NCBI RefSeq assembly: GCF_031844705.1
Contig: NZ_CP134609.1
Location: forward strand, 1,240,001 to 1,304,000
Direction of reading: 5' to 3'
From: Streptomyces sp. ITFR-16
GTDB lineage: Bacteria; Actinomycetota; Actinomycetes; Streptomycetales; Streptomycetaceae
Length of the DNA: 64,000 bases
The notes under the pieces were generated by a model, which was given only the letters and a program-made list of their open reading frames with translations, ran no database searches and was not told where the DNA came from. Below, one piece after another: positions 40,073 through 48,169 of the stretch. The number at the start of each line of letters is the position of its first letter. Within the stretch, counting starts at the first letter, position 1. Made by a program: the position numbers and the translations under genes.

Positions 40073-40450
40073 ATGCAGGAAGAAACCGCGCGGTCAGCGA
40101 TCGACACGTTCATCTCCGCGTTCAACGCCTCGGACGACAGCTGTGTGACTGCGCTGCTCTCCCAGGCCCTAACCTCGGACGTGGTCTTCTGGGGACCGTT
40201 GGGCCGCAGTGAGGGGATCGAGGCGGTCGAGCGGTTCGTGCTGGACATCCGGCGCCACCCCGCAGGGACCGGCACGATGGTGCGCTGTTCGGCGGTGGAC
40301 ATGCCGGACGAGTGGGCCCGGTACCAGTGGGTCTTCACGACGCCGGATGGAGGCCCCCGCCTGGCGGGAACGGACGTCGTCCATCTGCGGCGGAGCCTCA
40401 TCGACCAGGTCATCGTCTTCGCGGGGGAGATCGATCCGTCCGCCTCCTGA
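40073..40450 (+). CDS. SnoaL/NTF2-like small protein
   Basis: A 125-residue protein of the cone-shaped NTF2/SnoaL fold: helix AIDTFISAFNASDDSCVTALL, then VVFWGPLGRSEGIEAVERFV and a beta-sheet ending HLRRSLIDQVIVFAGEID. Members are polyketide cyclases, isomerases or simple ligand binders; the key catalytic residues cannot be judged here. It stands alone between the T7SS locus and the transposase remnants. ATG 40073 is the only good start. Confidence 0.7.
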   Translation: MQEETARSAIDTFISAFNASDDSCVTALLSQALTSDVVFWGPLGRSEGIEAVERFVLDIRRHPAGTGTMVRCSAVDMPDEWARYQWVFTTPDGGPRLAGTDVVHLRRSLIDQVIVFAGEIDPSAS

Positions 40451-41170
40451 GTCATTCTCCTCTGGCGCCGTCCTTCTCCTCAACCGGCTCCGTTCGGGGC
40501 TCCGGGTCTGCCCAGCCGAGATCATCTTCACAGCGCTTCGGTCGTCCGCGCTTGGCCGCGAGCGGACCGATGATGCGCTGTGGCTGTGTAAGTTCGCGGT
40601 TGGTCAGGCTGCGGTGTTGGAGCACGCCGCCGAACGCACCCGGTCATGGATCTCGTGCGGCGGCGGGAGGCACCGCAACCGAAGCCCGTCGAGGAATTCA
40701 CGGAGCGGGAGGACTCAGACGGTTTCGGCAAGATCGATCTCCACTACGCGACGGCATTGTGGGTGCGCTCCCCTCTCTCCCCCAGGGTTCGGACATCTGA
40801 CCTGGGGCGTGATCCCGAGCCCCAAGGGGCATGACTGGATCGGGATGCCGTTCGGCGAGTGCGCCTGCGGCACATCATGGGTCTTCTGGCTCGTCCGGGT
40901 CGGCGTCGGGACCTGGCTGCTCGTTGCTCTCGGCGTGCTCGTCCTCCGTTCGAACCTGACCTCAGCGGCCCGTAAAGCGAATCAGCGCATCTTCGCGCAC
41001 GGAGTACATACTGGACGCATTCTGGCGTTTCGACAACGCGGCGAGGTGCCGTAGCTGTCGTCGTGCGCCCGCCAGGAATTGCGGGACAGCCCTTGGAGCT
41101 CGTAACACGATCTTGCTGAATCGTCCTGGTAGGCCGTTACCGGTGTGATGATTCGGCCGTTCGTGAGGGT
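40451..41170. other. 720-bp stretch without a supported gene
   Basis: No frame gives convincing protein. One short plus-strand frame from ATG 40845 to 41054 contains a hydrophobic run (VFWLVRVGVGTWLLVALGVLVL) and could encode a 69-residue membrane peptide, but it has no ribosome site. The stretch borders transposase debris and may itself be rearranged DNA. Confidence 0.4.
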
Positions 41171-41673
41171 GTGGGTACCCGACCGTGGATCGTGGACGAT
41201 GAGTTGTGGGCTCTGGTCGAGCCGTTGCTGCCGCCGTGGCCGGAGCGGTCTCCGGGGCCGAGGCCGGTGTCGGACCGGCTCTGCCTCCAGGGCATCCTGT
41301 TCGTCCTGTACAACGACATAGCCTGGCAACTGCTGCCGCTGGAGCTGGGTTTCGGCTCGGGGCAGACGTGCTGGCGCCGGCTGGAGCGGTGGCAGGAAGC
41401 GGGAGTCTTCGACCAGTTGCGTCGGGTCCCGCTCTCCGAGCTGAACGCGGCCGGCGAACTCGACTGGTCGCGTGCGTGTGTGGACGGTTCCCACATCCGC
41501 GCGAAAAAGGGGGCGCCGACACCGGTCCGTCGCCGGTCGACCGGCGGAAGACGGGCAGCGAGCACCACCTGATCCGCGACGGACGCGGTACCCCGCTCAA
41601 GGTCATCACGACCGCGGCCAACGTCAACGACGTCACTCAGACCCTCGCCCTGGTCGACTCATTGGTCTGGTAG
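41171..41673 (+). pseudogene. truncated IS5-family transposase with -1 frameshift site
   Basis: GTG 41171 opens an IS5-type ORFA (WIVDDELWALVEPLLPPWPE, then GILFVLYNDIAWQLLPLELG and the first DDE region CVDGSHIRAKKG). Around 41502-41512 the run AAAAAGGGGG allows a -1 slip into ORFB (GADTGPSPVDRRKTGSEHH, then TAANVNDVTQTLALVDSL). ORFB stops at 41671-41673, far before the second catalytic Asp and the Glu should appear, so the element is dead. Its right part has been replaced by the next transposase remnant. Confidence 0.85.
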
Positions 41674-41707
41674 GGATTTCTCGAATGAGGTACGTGGTCA
41701 ACTCACT

Positions 41708-42695
41708 GTGCAGTTCGGGGTGTTGTTCCCGCACCTGGACGAGCGGCAGCGGTGGCTGTTGATGGGGGCCGAGGCCCGGGTCCTGGGACATCCTGATATT
41801 CGGGCGATCGCGCGGGCGGCCCAGGTCAGCGAGACGACGGTCCGCAAGGGCGGACGAGTTGGAGGCCGGCGAAGAGCCGTTGGGCCGGGTGCGCAGACCT
41901 GGCGGCGGCTGGTAGAAGGCCGTGGAGCTTGATCCGGGACTGCGGTCCGCGCTGCGGGCGCTGGTGGAACCCGGCGAGCGAGGCGATCCGATATCGCCGC
42001 TGCGGTGGACAGTGAAGCCGACCGGAAGTCTGGCGGCCGAGCTGGCCTGTCAGGGGCACCGGGCAGGCGCGGACACGGTCGCCGACCTGCTGCATGAGGA
42101 AGGCTTCAGTCTGCAGGCCGGTTCCAGGACGATCGAAGGCAAGCAGCACCCGGACCGTGGCGCCCAGTTCCGCTACATCAAGGAGCAGGCCAGACAGCAC
42201 ATGGGCCCCGGCCGGCCGGTGATCAGTGTGGACACGAAGAAGTTCGCTGTCACCTCCATCCGCCGCCGGCGGCAGGCCCGAGCCCTGCACGATCATCCGG
42301 CCGCCACCCGCGTTTGCTGATCACTGCGGATGCGGGCGGCTCCCACGCCTACCGCACCCGCGCCTGGAAGACCGAACTCGCAGCCCCCGCCGCAGAGACG
42401 GGCCTGGATATCACGGTCTGCCACACGCTTCCGGGCACCTCAAATGGAACAAGATCGAGCACCGGCTGTTCTCCCACATCTCCAGGAACCGGCACGGTCG
42501 ACCGCTGACCAGCCACGACGTCATTGTGAACAGCATCGCGGCAACCATCACCCGCACCGTACTCGCAGTCCACGCCGAACTGGACCCCGGCACCTACGAC
42601 ACCGGCATCAAGGTCACCGGCAGCGACATCGACGCCCTGCTCATGCACCGCCATCGCTTCCACGGCGACTGGGAACTGCACCCTCCTCGCCCAAC
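41708..42695 (+). pseudogene. ISAzo13-family transposase remnant, frameshifted and internally deleted
   Basis: Pieces in three frames read in order: FPHLDERQRWLLMGAEARVL, then ELDPGLRSALRALVEPGERG to VISVDTKK, then LLITADAGGSHAYRTRAWK-type sequence and KWNKIEHRLFSHISRNRHGR to HRFHGDWEL. These are hallmarks of ISAzo13-like DDE transposases. Frame changes occur near 41845, 42315 and 42430. From memory of intact relatives, about 60 residues seem to be missing between VDTKK and FAV. No complete product is possible. Confidence 0.8.
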
Positions 42696-42793
42696 CCCGC
42701 GACACGACCAGCGAAGCCAAGAAGCCGCGGTCAGCCGACTGCCCGTCACCACGCCCCTCCAAGGGATGTCTGCGAAACCCGGAGCCGACCGAT

Positions 42794-43060
42794 ATGCCCG
42801 AACCGGCACTGGACGAACTCATCGACCAACTCGTAGAACTTGGACGCGTTACGCGAGCAGAGCCGGTTCCAGCGGCGAGGAGGCGATCGCACCCGTGCGC
42901 GCGGCGCAGGGGCCAAGGACAGGCCGGCCTGCGCCGACAGGGTGCTGGCCACCGTGCTCTACCTGCGCAAGCTCGGTGCCCCAGAACTGCTCGCCCAGCC
43001 CTTCAAAGTCAACGGCAGCACCCTCACCGGAGCCACTTCAGCATGTCGATTCTCTGCGGG
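42794..43060 (+). pseudogene. N-terminal fragment of a third transposase
   Basis: ATG 42794 gives PALDELIDQLVELGRVTR; shifting frame near 42850 continues EQSRFQRRGGDRTRA and DRVLATVLYLRKLGAPELLA, then FKVNGSTLTGA. This matches the N-terminal helix-turn-helix region of a streptomycete transposase family that I cannot name with certainty. The sequence then ends in unrelated DNA. It completes an IS graveyard with the two remnants before it. Confidence 0.6.
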
Positions 43061-43243
43061 TCCGCAACCTCGATCTTTCGTGACGGTGCGCCGGATTCTC
43101 TGGCGGACCGTTGCGGTCGCCCGGATTGTCGGTGACCCAGCTGATGGCCCGCCCATCACGCCACGTGTGCGCGAAGAACCGCGAAGAACAAGGCACCTCC
43201 CGGCGAATGGCCGGGAACACCCTGAGCGAAGGCGTTTCTCCGC

Positions 43244-44089
43244 TCAGGCACGCTCCCTCTGGAGGTCCTGGAGGCCGGTCCCCTCCGGCCGACTGCGGCG
43301 GAAGCTCCACAGCGCACCCAGTACGACGAGCGCGAGAACAGCGAAGGTCGCGACAGTGGTGCCCGTGGTGAAGTCTGCCGCTGTACCGTCACCGGAGCCG
43401 TCGAGCAGGCTGGGCAGCCAGTTCCACACCGTATGGAACGCGCACGTCCGCCACAACGCCCCGTCCGCGAGGGCCCACAGACCGAACGCGACTCCCAGCA
43501 GGAACGTCATCGCGATGTAAGTCAACGGGGCGCGTAGGTTGATCATATGCGCGGCTGCGAAGAGGGCCGAGCTGCCCAGCACCCCCACGGTCATCCCCCA
43601 CCGGGCCGTGAACCTGGGCAGGAGGAACCCCCGGAAGACGACCTCCTCCGTGGATGCCTGAACCGCGAAGGCGGCCAGGAGCACCAGCCCCACCCCCAGG
43701 GCAGGAAGTTCCGTACCGTCGTCACCCCCGCCACCCCGCCCCACGATGCTGCCCACGATGTTGAGCAGGATGAGGAAGGCCAGCGCCGTCCCCGCGCCCA
43801 GAAGTATCTTCCAGACCGGCCTTCTCGCCCTGAAGCCCAGTGTCCACAACTGCCTGCGCTCGACTGCTGTGACCCACAGGCCGATCAGGATCAGCGTCGG
43901 CACGAAGGCAGCCAGGCAGCTTGTGATCAAGCCGGCGTTCGAGCCTGCGTCGTAGCCAGTGCCTTTCAGTACGAACCAGCCGATGGCCTGGCCAGCCCCC
44001 AGGCACACCGCGGCCACCAAGACCGAAAGAACCGGGCCAACGGGCCGTCGCGCCTGCTCAGATTCCCGGACCAGGGTGTTCGCTGACAT
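43244..44089 (-). CDS. CPBP-family intramembrane glutamic protease
   Basis: A 281-residue protein with about eight hydrophobic helices. The CPBP/Abi motifs are present: EEVVFRGF (motif 1, Glu-Glu-x-x-x-Arg), FAAAHM (motif 2 His) and HTVWN (motif 3). Such enzymes process prenylated or membrane peptides and often protect bacteriocin producers. The start is ATG 44089, with GGAGG about 6 bp upstream; an upstream in-frame ATG at 44209 gives an Arg-rich extension that looks artificial. It is divergent from the hydrolase gene. Its last residues (ALVVLGALWSFRRS...LQDLQ) recur as a remnant at 46171-46270. Confidence 0.88.
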   Translation of the reverse strand: MSANTLVRESEQARRPVGPVLSVLVAAVCLGAGQAIGWFVLKGTGYDAGSNAGLITSCLAAFVPTLILIGLWVTAVERRQLWTLGFRARRPVWKILLGAGTALAFLILLNIVGSIVGRGGGGDDGTELPALGVGLVLLAAFAVQASTEEVVFRGFLLPRFTARWGMTVGVLGSSALFAAAHMINLRAPLTYIAMTFLLGVAFGLWALADGALWRTCAFHTVWNWLPSLLDGSGDGTAADFTTGTTVATFAVLALVVLGALWSFRRSRPEGTGLQDLQRERA

Positions 44090-44333
44090 CCGCAACCTCC
44101 TCGGTCGTGACACGCCCCACCATCGTCGTTTCCGACCGGGGCATCCGCACAACCGCGCTGCTCCATCTGCGCGTCCACAACAGCGACGACGTTCGTGGAC
44201 GGTCTCCATGAGCGGGACTGCGAGTCGATCTTTTGACAGACCCCACAGCTCCAGGGGAGATCCTCAAGGGTGCGAGATCGACGGAAGTGCGTTGTGGTTG
44301 AGAAAGGGGGTTGTTCCGGAAGGGGAGTCTTCC

Positions 44334-45026
44334 ATGGCTGAGATGCCCGCTGTCGTGCTGGTCCATGGGTTTTGGGGTGGTGCGGCCCACTGGGGCAAGG
44401 TCATCACCGAACTCCACCGGCGTGGGTTCGGTTCCTTGCACGCGGTGGACAACCCGCTGACCTCGCTCGCGGACGACGTGGACCGAACCCGCAAGATGCT
44501 CCGGCAGATCGACGGTCCGGTCGTCCTGGTGGGGCACTCGTACGGAGGAGCGGTCATCACCGAGGCGGGCGATCTGCCTCATGTCACCGCTCTCGTCTAC
44601 ATCGCCGCGTTCGCCCCGGACTCCGGCGAGAACCCCGGACAGATCAGTCAGAACAACCCTCCAGCAGCGTTCGAGAACCTTGCCCCGGACTCCGACGGTT
44701 ACCTGTGGATCAAGCAGGACAAATTCCACGAGAGCTTCGCCCAGGATTTGCCCGCCGACGAGGCACTGGTCATGAGCATCACCCAGAAGGCCCCCTTGGC
44801 GGCAGCGTTCGGCGACAGCATCACCGCTCCGGCGTGGCGTACGAAGCCGTCCTGGTACCAGGTCTCCACGGACGACCGCATGATCCACCCGGACAACCAG
44901 CGGCGCATGGCTGAGCGCATGAACCCTCGCCGGACCATCGAGCTCGACACCGGCCACGCTTCCCTCGCCTCCCGGCCGGGCCCGGTGAGCGACCTCATCG
45001 AAGAAGCCGCGAACACGGCCGGCTGA
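44334..45026 (+). CDS. alpha/beta hydrolase
   Basis: A 230-residue soluble alpha/beta hydrolase: oxyanion region VLVHGFWGG, nucleophile elbow GHSYGG (Ser near 73), acid in STDDRMI and base in DTGHASL. Small single-domain enzymes of this type act as esterases or lactonases; the substrate is unknown. ATG 44334 follows AAGGGGAG by 6 bp. A monooxygenase-fold gene begins 38 bp after its stop, suggesting a two-gene operon. Confidence 0.88.
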   Translation: MAEMPAVVLVHGFWGGAAHWGKVITELHRRGFGSLHAVDNPLTSLADDVDRTRKMLRQIDGPVVLVGHSYGGAVITEAGDLPHVTALVYIAAFAPDSGENPGQISQNNPPAAFENLAPDSDGYLWIKQDKFHESFAQDLPADEALVMSITQKAPLAAAFGDSITAPAWRTKPSWYQVSTDDRMIHPDNQRRMAERMNPRRTIELDTGHASLASRPGPVSDLIEEAANTAG

Positions 45027-45064
45027 CCGGCCGGACACCGGACGACCGAAGGAGAGTCAGCCTG

Positions 45065-45355
45065 ATGATCATTCTGAACGTGTTCTTCGACGTGTCCCAG
45101 GAGCACGAAGCGGAGTTCCTGAAATTGCTGAACCACATGGTGGTGGAGTCCAACAGAGAGGACGGCTGTCATCTGTACCAGCTATGGCGCAACGCCCACG
45201 ACCCCTACGACTACACCCTCATCGAGCACTGGGAGTCGCAGGAACAGCTGGACGCGCACGGCCGGACCCCGCACTGGATCCACTTCAACGACACCGTCAA
45301 CGGCTACCTGAAGTTGAACTACGAGGAACACCACTACACCGAGATCCCCACCTGA
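45065..45355 (+). CDS. antibiotic biosynthesis monooxygenase (ABM)-fold protein
   Basis: A 96-residue dimeric ferredoxin-like ABM protein: MIILNVFFDVSQEHEAEFL, a central SNREDGCHLYQL and a hallmark TLIEHWESQEQLDAH. Relatives include quinone-forming cofactor-free monooxygenases such as YgiN and ActVA-Orf6-type enzymes. With the hydrolase before it this may be a small detoxification pair. Confidence 0.88.
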   Translation: MIILNVFFDVSQEHEAEFLKLLNHMVVESNREDGCHLYQLWRNAHDPYDYTLIEHWESQEQLDAHGRTPHWIHFNDTVNGYLKLNYEEHHYTEIPT

Positions 45356-45473
45356 GGCCGCCGCGACCGGCCGTCCGGGGCACACAACAGATGCCCCGGA
45401 CGAGCAGGACCCGATCCGGCGACGGACGAGGAGCCGCGAGTTTCGAGCTCACTCACACGAAGAGGCGGCGGCC

Positions 45474-46187
45474 ATGCGGGGGACACACGTCGATCTTCGA
45501 TCGAAAAGCAGATTAAACGAATATCCCTTCTGCGACGATTACTCGATCCCGTCCAGGAAAGGTGATTTCTCAGCACCTGGAAAGAGTTCCGCTCTCCCTC
45601 GGTATGCCTTCAGCGCGTTGTCGATGGGGGTCGCGGTGTCGCTCTGCCCATCGGTGGCCTCCGCCGCGCCGGTCTCGGCCCGCGCGGTGCAGGCGGTCGG
45701 AGCCGCAGCCGCCGCCACCGGGCAGGTGGTCTCCCGGACCGGTCAGCATCTCCGGGAGCGGCCCACAGCGGCATCCAAATCGCTGCGTCTTTACGCCTCT
45801 GGCGCTCGTGTGTCGGTGCGGTGCAGCACCCGCGGGCAGGTCGTACAGGGGAACGACCAATGGTTCAAGGTCAGCAACGGCTGGATGAGCGGCCGCTACC
45901 TCTCCACCAGCGGCACCGTGGAGCCGTGCGACGCCCCGAAGCCGAAGCCGGGCCCGCCCGGGCCGAAGGGCGACAAGGGCGCTCAGGGGCCGGCGGGCCC
46001 GAAGGGCGACACCGGCGCCACCGGACCCCAAGGCGAGAAGGGCGAGCCCGGAGCACAGGGCCAGGAAGAACCTGTCACGTCGCTCGGAAACGGGCAGAAG
46101 ACGAGGGCATCCACGGAAAGGCCACGAAACCTTCCGCTCCGGGCCCGGTGCCGAGGCCGCCGTCCCGCTCCGGCACACTCCTCCTGA
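45474..46187 (+). CDS. secreted SH3-domain protein with collagen-like repeats (3' end rearranged)
   Basis: About 237 residues: an odd N-terminal extension, a signal-peptide-like helix (ALSMGVAVSLCPSVASAAP), a bacterial SH3 domain (GQHLRERPTAASKSLRLY... WFKVSNGWMSGRYL), and collagen-type Gly-X-Y triplets (GPPGPKGDKGAQGPAGPKGD and on, about 163-202). The collagen run breaks at EEPVTS and the final ~35 residues are Arg-rich nonsense encoded opposite a CPBP protease remnant, so the natural C terminus has probably been lost. The start is uncertain; if ATG 45474 is used, codon 14 is a rare TTA. Bacterial collagen-like tails usually form extracellular triple-helical stalks. Confidence 0.65.
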   Translation: MRGTHVDLRSKSRLNEYPFCDDYSIPSRKGDFSAPGKSSALPRYAFSALSMGVAVSLCPSVASAAPVSARAVQAVGAAAAATGQVVSRTGQHLRERPTAASKSLRLYASGARVSVRCSTRGQVVQGNDQWFKVSNGWMSGRYLSTSGTVEPCDAPKPKPGPPGPKGDKGAQGPAGPKGDTGATGPQGEKGEPGAQGQEEPVTSLGNGQKTRASTERPRNLPLRARCRGRRPAPAHSS

Positions 46188-46270
46188 AGGTCGCGGAGGC
46201 CGGCCCGCCCTTGCGGGCTTCGGTGAAGGCTCCACATCGCACCGAGCACGACAAGCGCGAGGGCCTTGTT
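46171..46270 (-). pseudogene. C-terminal fragment of a second CPBP protease
   Basis: The minus strand encodes NKALALVVLGAMWSLHRS and RAGLRDLQEE, a clear counterpart of FAVLALVVLGALWSFRRS and GTGLQDLQRE at the end of the intact gene at 43244-44089. Only this tail survives and the stop is lost. It lies antisense to the end of the collagen-like gene. Confidence 0.6.
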
Positions 46271-46625
46271 CGTGGGCAGCTCTCCATCAGACGCTGTGGG
46301 GGCCTCGGAAAGAGTGCCGGTCGGAGCCACACGCTAGGACAGAGGGCTCACGTGTCTCTTGCGTCCGGCACAACCTGTCGGTGAAGGACTCGTTCGCTCC
46401 CTGGCGCGCCCTTGTGCTCCCGCCTTGCCGTTTTTACGGAAAGAAGGACGGGAAGAGATGAGTCGTAGCGGCTTCAACTAATTACCGCCTCTTCGAGTGC
46501 GCTTCTCGCCCTCGCCGTTCCCGTGAGAAGCCGGGAGACGCGGCGATCCGTTCGGCTCGCTGTCGTGCCCCGGGAGCCGTGACGCCCTTCCGGCCGCCGT
46601 CCCCCCACACATAAGGAACTTCAGC
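46271..46625. other. intergenic stretch before the ACP operon
   Basis: No supported gene. It includes remnants adjoining the CPBP fragment on the left and an AT-richer patch near 46425-46495. AAGGAA at 46613-46618 is the ribosome site of the ACP gene. The operon promoter presumably lies here but no strong hexamers are seen. Confidence 0.4.
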
Positions 46626-46859
46626 ATGTCCATGAGCTATGAGCTGATCGTCGGTGTCCTCGTCGAGAAATTCAGCGTCCCGCCCGATCGCATCACCCCT
46701 GAAGCGGTGCTGGGGGACCTTGATCTGGATTCCCTGGCCCGGCTGGAGTTCGCCGAGACACTCCGGGAGTCCCTCGGGACGGAGCTGACGGACGACGAGG
46801 TGACCCCCTCGACGACGTTGGCGGCACTGGCCTCGCTCGCCGAAGAGAGGACGGCGTGA
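46626..46859 (+). CDS. acyl carrier protein
   Basis: A 77-residue acidic four-helix ACP with the phosphopantetheine site DLDLDSLARLEF (Ser36). It carries acyl chains for the ketosynthase encoded next, with which it overlaps by 4 bp (GTGA). Start ATG 46626 has AAGGAA in front; ATG 46632 is also possible. It differs from a housekeeping AcpP by its position in a specialised operon. Confidence 0.92.
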   Translation: MSMSYELIVGVLVEKFSVPPDRITPEAVLGDLDLDSLARLEFAETLRESLGTELTDDEVTPSTTLAALASLAEERTA

Positions 46860-48109
46860 CCGCGCGGCCGACGCCTGGGGATCGAACACCGGTGTGGATC
46901 ACTGGGACCGGTGTGGTCTCCCCGGCCGGTCTGGGGGTCCAGGCCATCTGGGAAAGGGTCTGCGCAGGGCGGTCGACGGCTCGCACCGACCCCGAACTGG
47001 CCGGGCTCCCGGTGGACTTCTCCTGCCGGGTACCGCCCTTCGACCTGCGCGCGGCGCTGCCGGGCCTACGGCTGCCGGCACCGGAACGGCTCGACCCGTT
47101 CACGGTCTTCGCCACCGCCGCGGCCGGGGAGGCCATCGCCGACTCCAGGCTCGACCCAAGCGCCTGGCCGGCGGAGCGCGTCGCCGTGATCATCGGTACG
47201 TCCCTGGGCGGTGCCCGCACGCTGGAGGACCAGCACAAACGATTCCTCGGCGGTGGTGTCCAACAGCTCTCCGCGTCTCTCCTGCCGCGCTACATGCCGA
47301 ACCTGGTCGCCGGCCAGCTCTCGATCGTCTTCGGCGCCCGAGGGCCGTGCCTGCAAACGAGTACGGCATGCGCCTCCGGTGCCACCGCGATCACGATCGC
47401 GGCGGACCTCCTGCGCGCGGGACGCTGCGACATCGCCCTCGCGGGCGCCACCGAGGCATGCGTCACCCCCCTGATCACCAGTGCCTTCGCCCGCCTGGGG
47501 GCTCTCTCGCAGCGTACCGAAGCGCCACGGGAGGCGTCCCGGCCCTTCGACCGTGAGCGGGACGGCTTCGTCATGGGCGAGGGCGCCGGCATGGTCGTTC
47601 TGGAGCGGGCCGAGGACGCCACCGCGCGAGGACACCGGGGACGGGCACTGCTGGCGGGGTACGGTGCCACCTCCGACGCCCATCACCCGGTGGCCCCGGA
47701 CCCTCAGGGGGCGGGCGCCGTCCGCGCGATCCAGGCAGCCCTGGAGGACGCCGGCGCCGGGGCCGACGAGGTCGATCACGTCAACGCGCACGGCACCAGC
47801 ACCCCGCTGAACGACGCGATGGAGAGCGCGGTGATCTCCCATGTACTCGGGCCAAGGCCCGTGGTCACCTCCACCAAAGGCGTCACCGGACATCTCCTGG
47901 GGGCGGCGGGAGCGGTCGAGGCGGTTCTCACCGTCCGGACCCTCGAAGAGGCGCTCGTCCCACCCTGCGCCAACCTTCGCCAGGTGTCCGAAGGCATCGA
48001 CATCGACGTGGTGATGAGCCGCCCCCGCCGCCACCCGGTCCGCCTCGCCCTGAGCAACTCATTCGGCTTCGGCGGGCACAACGTGGTCCTCGCTTTCCGC
48101 AGACTGTAG
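46856..48109 (+). CDS. beta-ketoacyl-ACP synthase (KAS II/FabF-like)
   Basis: A 417-residue thiolase-fold condensing enzyme with a complete active site: Cys172 in STACASG, His312 in NAHGTSTP and His346 in KGVTGHLLGAAG. It joins malonyl units to acyl-ACP chains, using the ACP encoded just upstream. The full triad rules out a chain-length-factor pseudo-KS. A single KS without partner KSbeta, ketoreductase or acyltransferase implies one special condensation, or borrowing of primary fatty acid enzymes. Confidence 0.93.
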   Translation: MTARPTPGDRTPVWITGTGVVSPAGLGVQAIWERVCAGRSTARTDPELAGLPVDFSCRVPPFDLRAALPGLRLPAPERLDPFTVFATAAAGEAIADSRLDPSAWPAERVAVIIGTSLGGARTLEDQHKRFLGGGVQQLSASLLPRYMPNLVAGQLSIVFGARGPCLQTSTACASGATAITIAADLLRAGRCDIALAGATEACVTPLITSAFARLGALSQRTEAPREASRPFDRERDGFVMGEGAGMVVLERAEDATARGHRGRALLAGYGATSDAHHPVAPDPQGAGAVRAIQAALEDAGAGADEVDHVNAHGTSTPLNDAMESAVISHVLGPRPVVTSTKGVTGHLLGAAGAVEAVLTVRTLEEALVPPCANLRQVSEGIDIDVVMSRPRRHPVRLALSNSFGFGGHNVVLAFRRL

Positions 48110-48169
48110 ACGACCACCAGTACGGCCCCGTTTCCGGCCGTACCCCTCTTCCGGCCGGCAGGAGAAACA

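Noticed and set aside
40845..41054. Possible 69-residue membrane peptide
   Set aside because: Hydrophobic run is suggestive but there is no ribosome site and no homologue I recognise; left as a note only.
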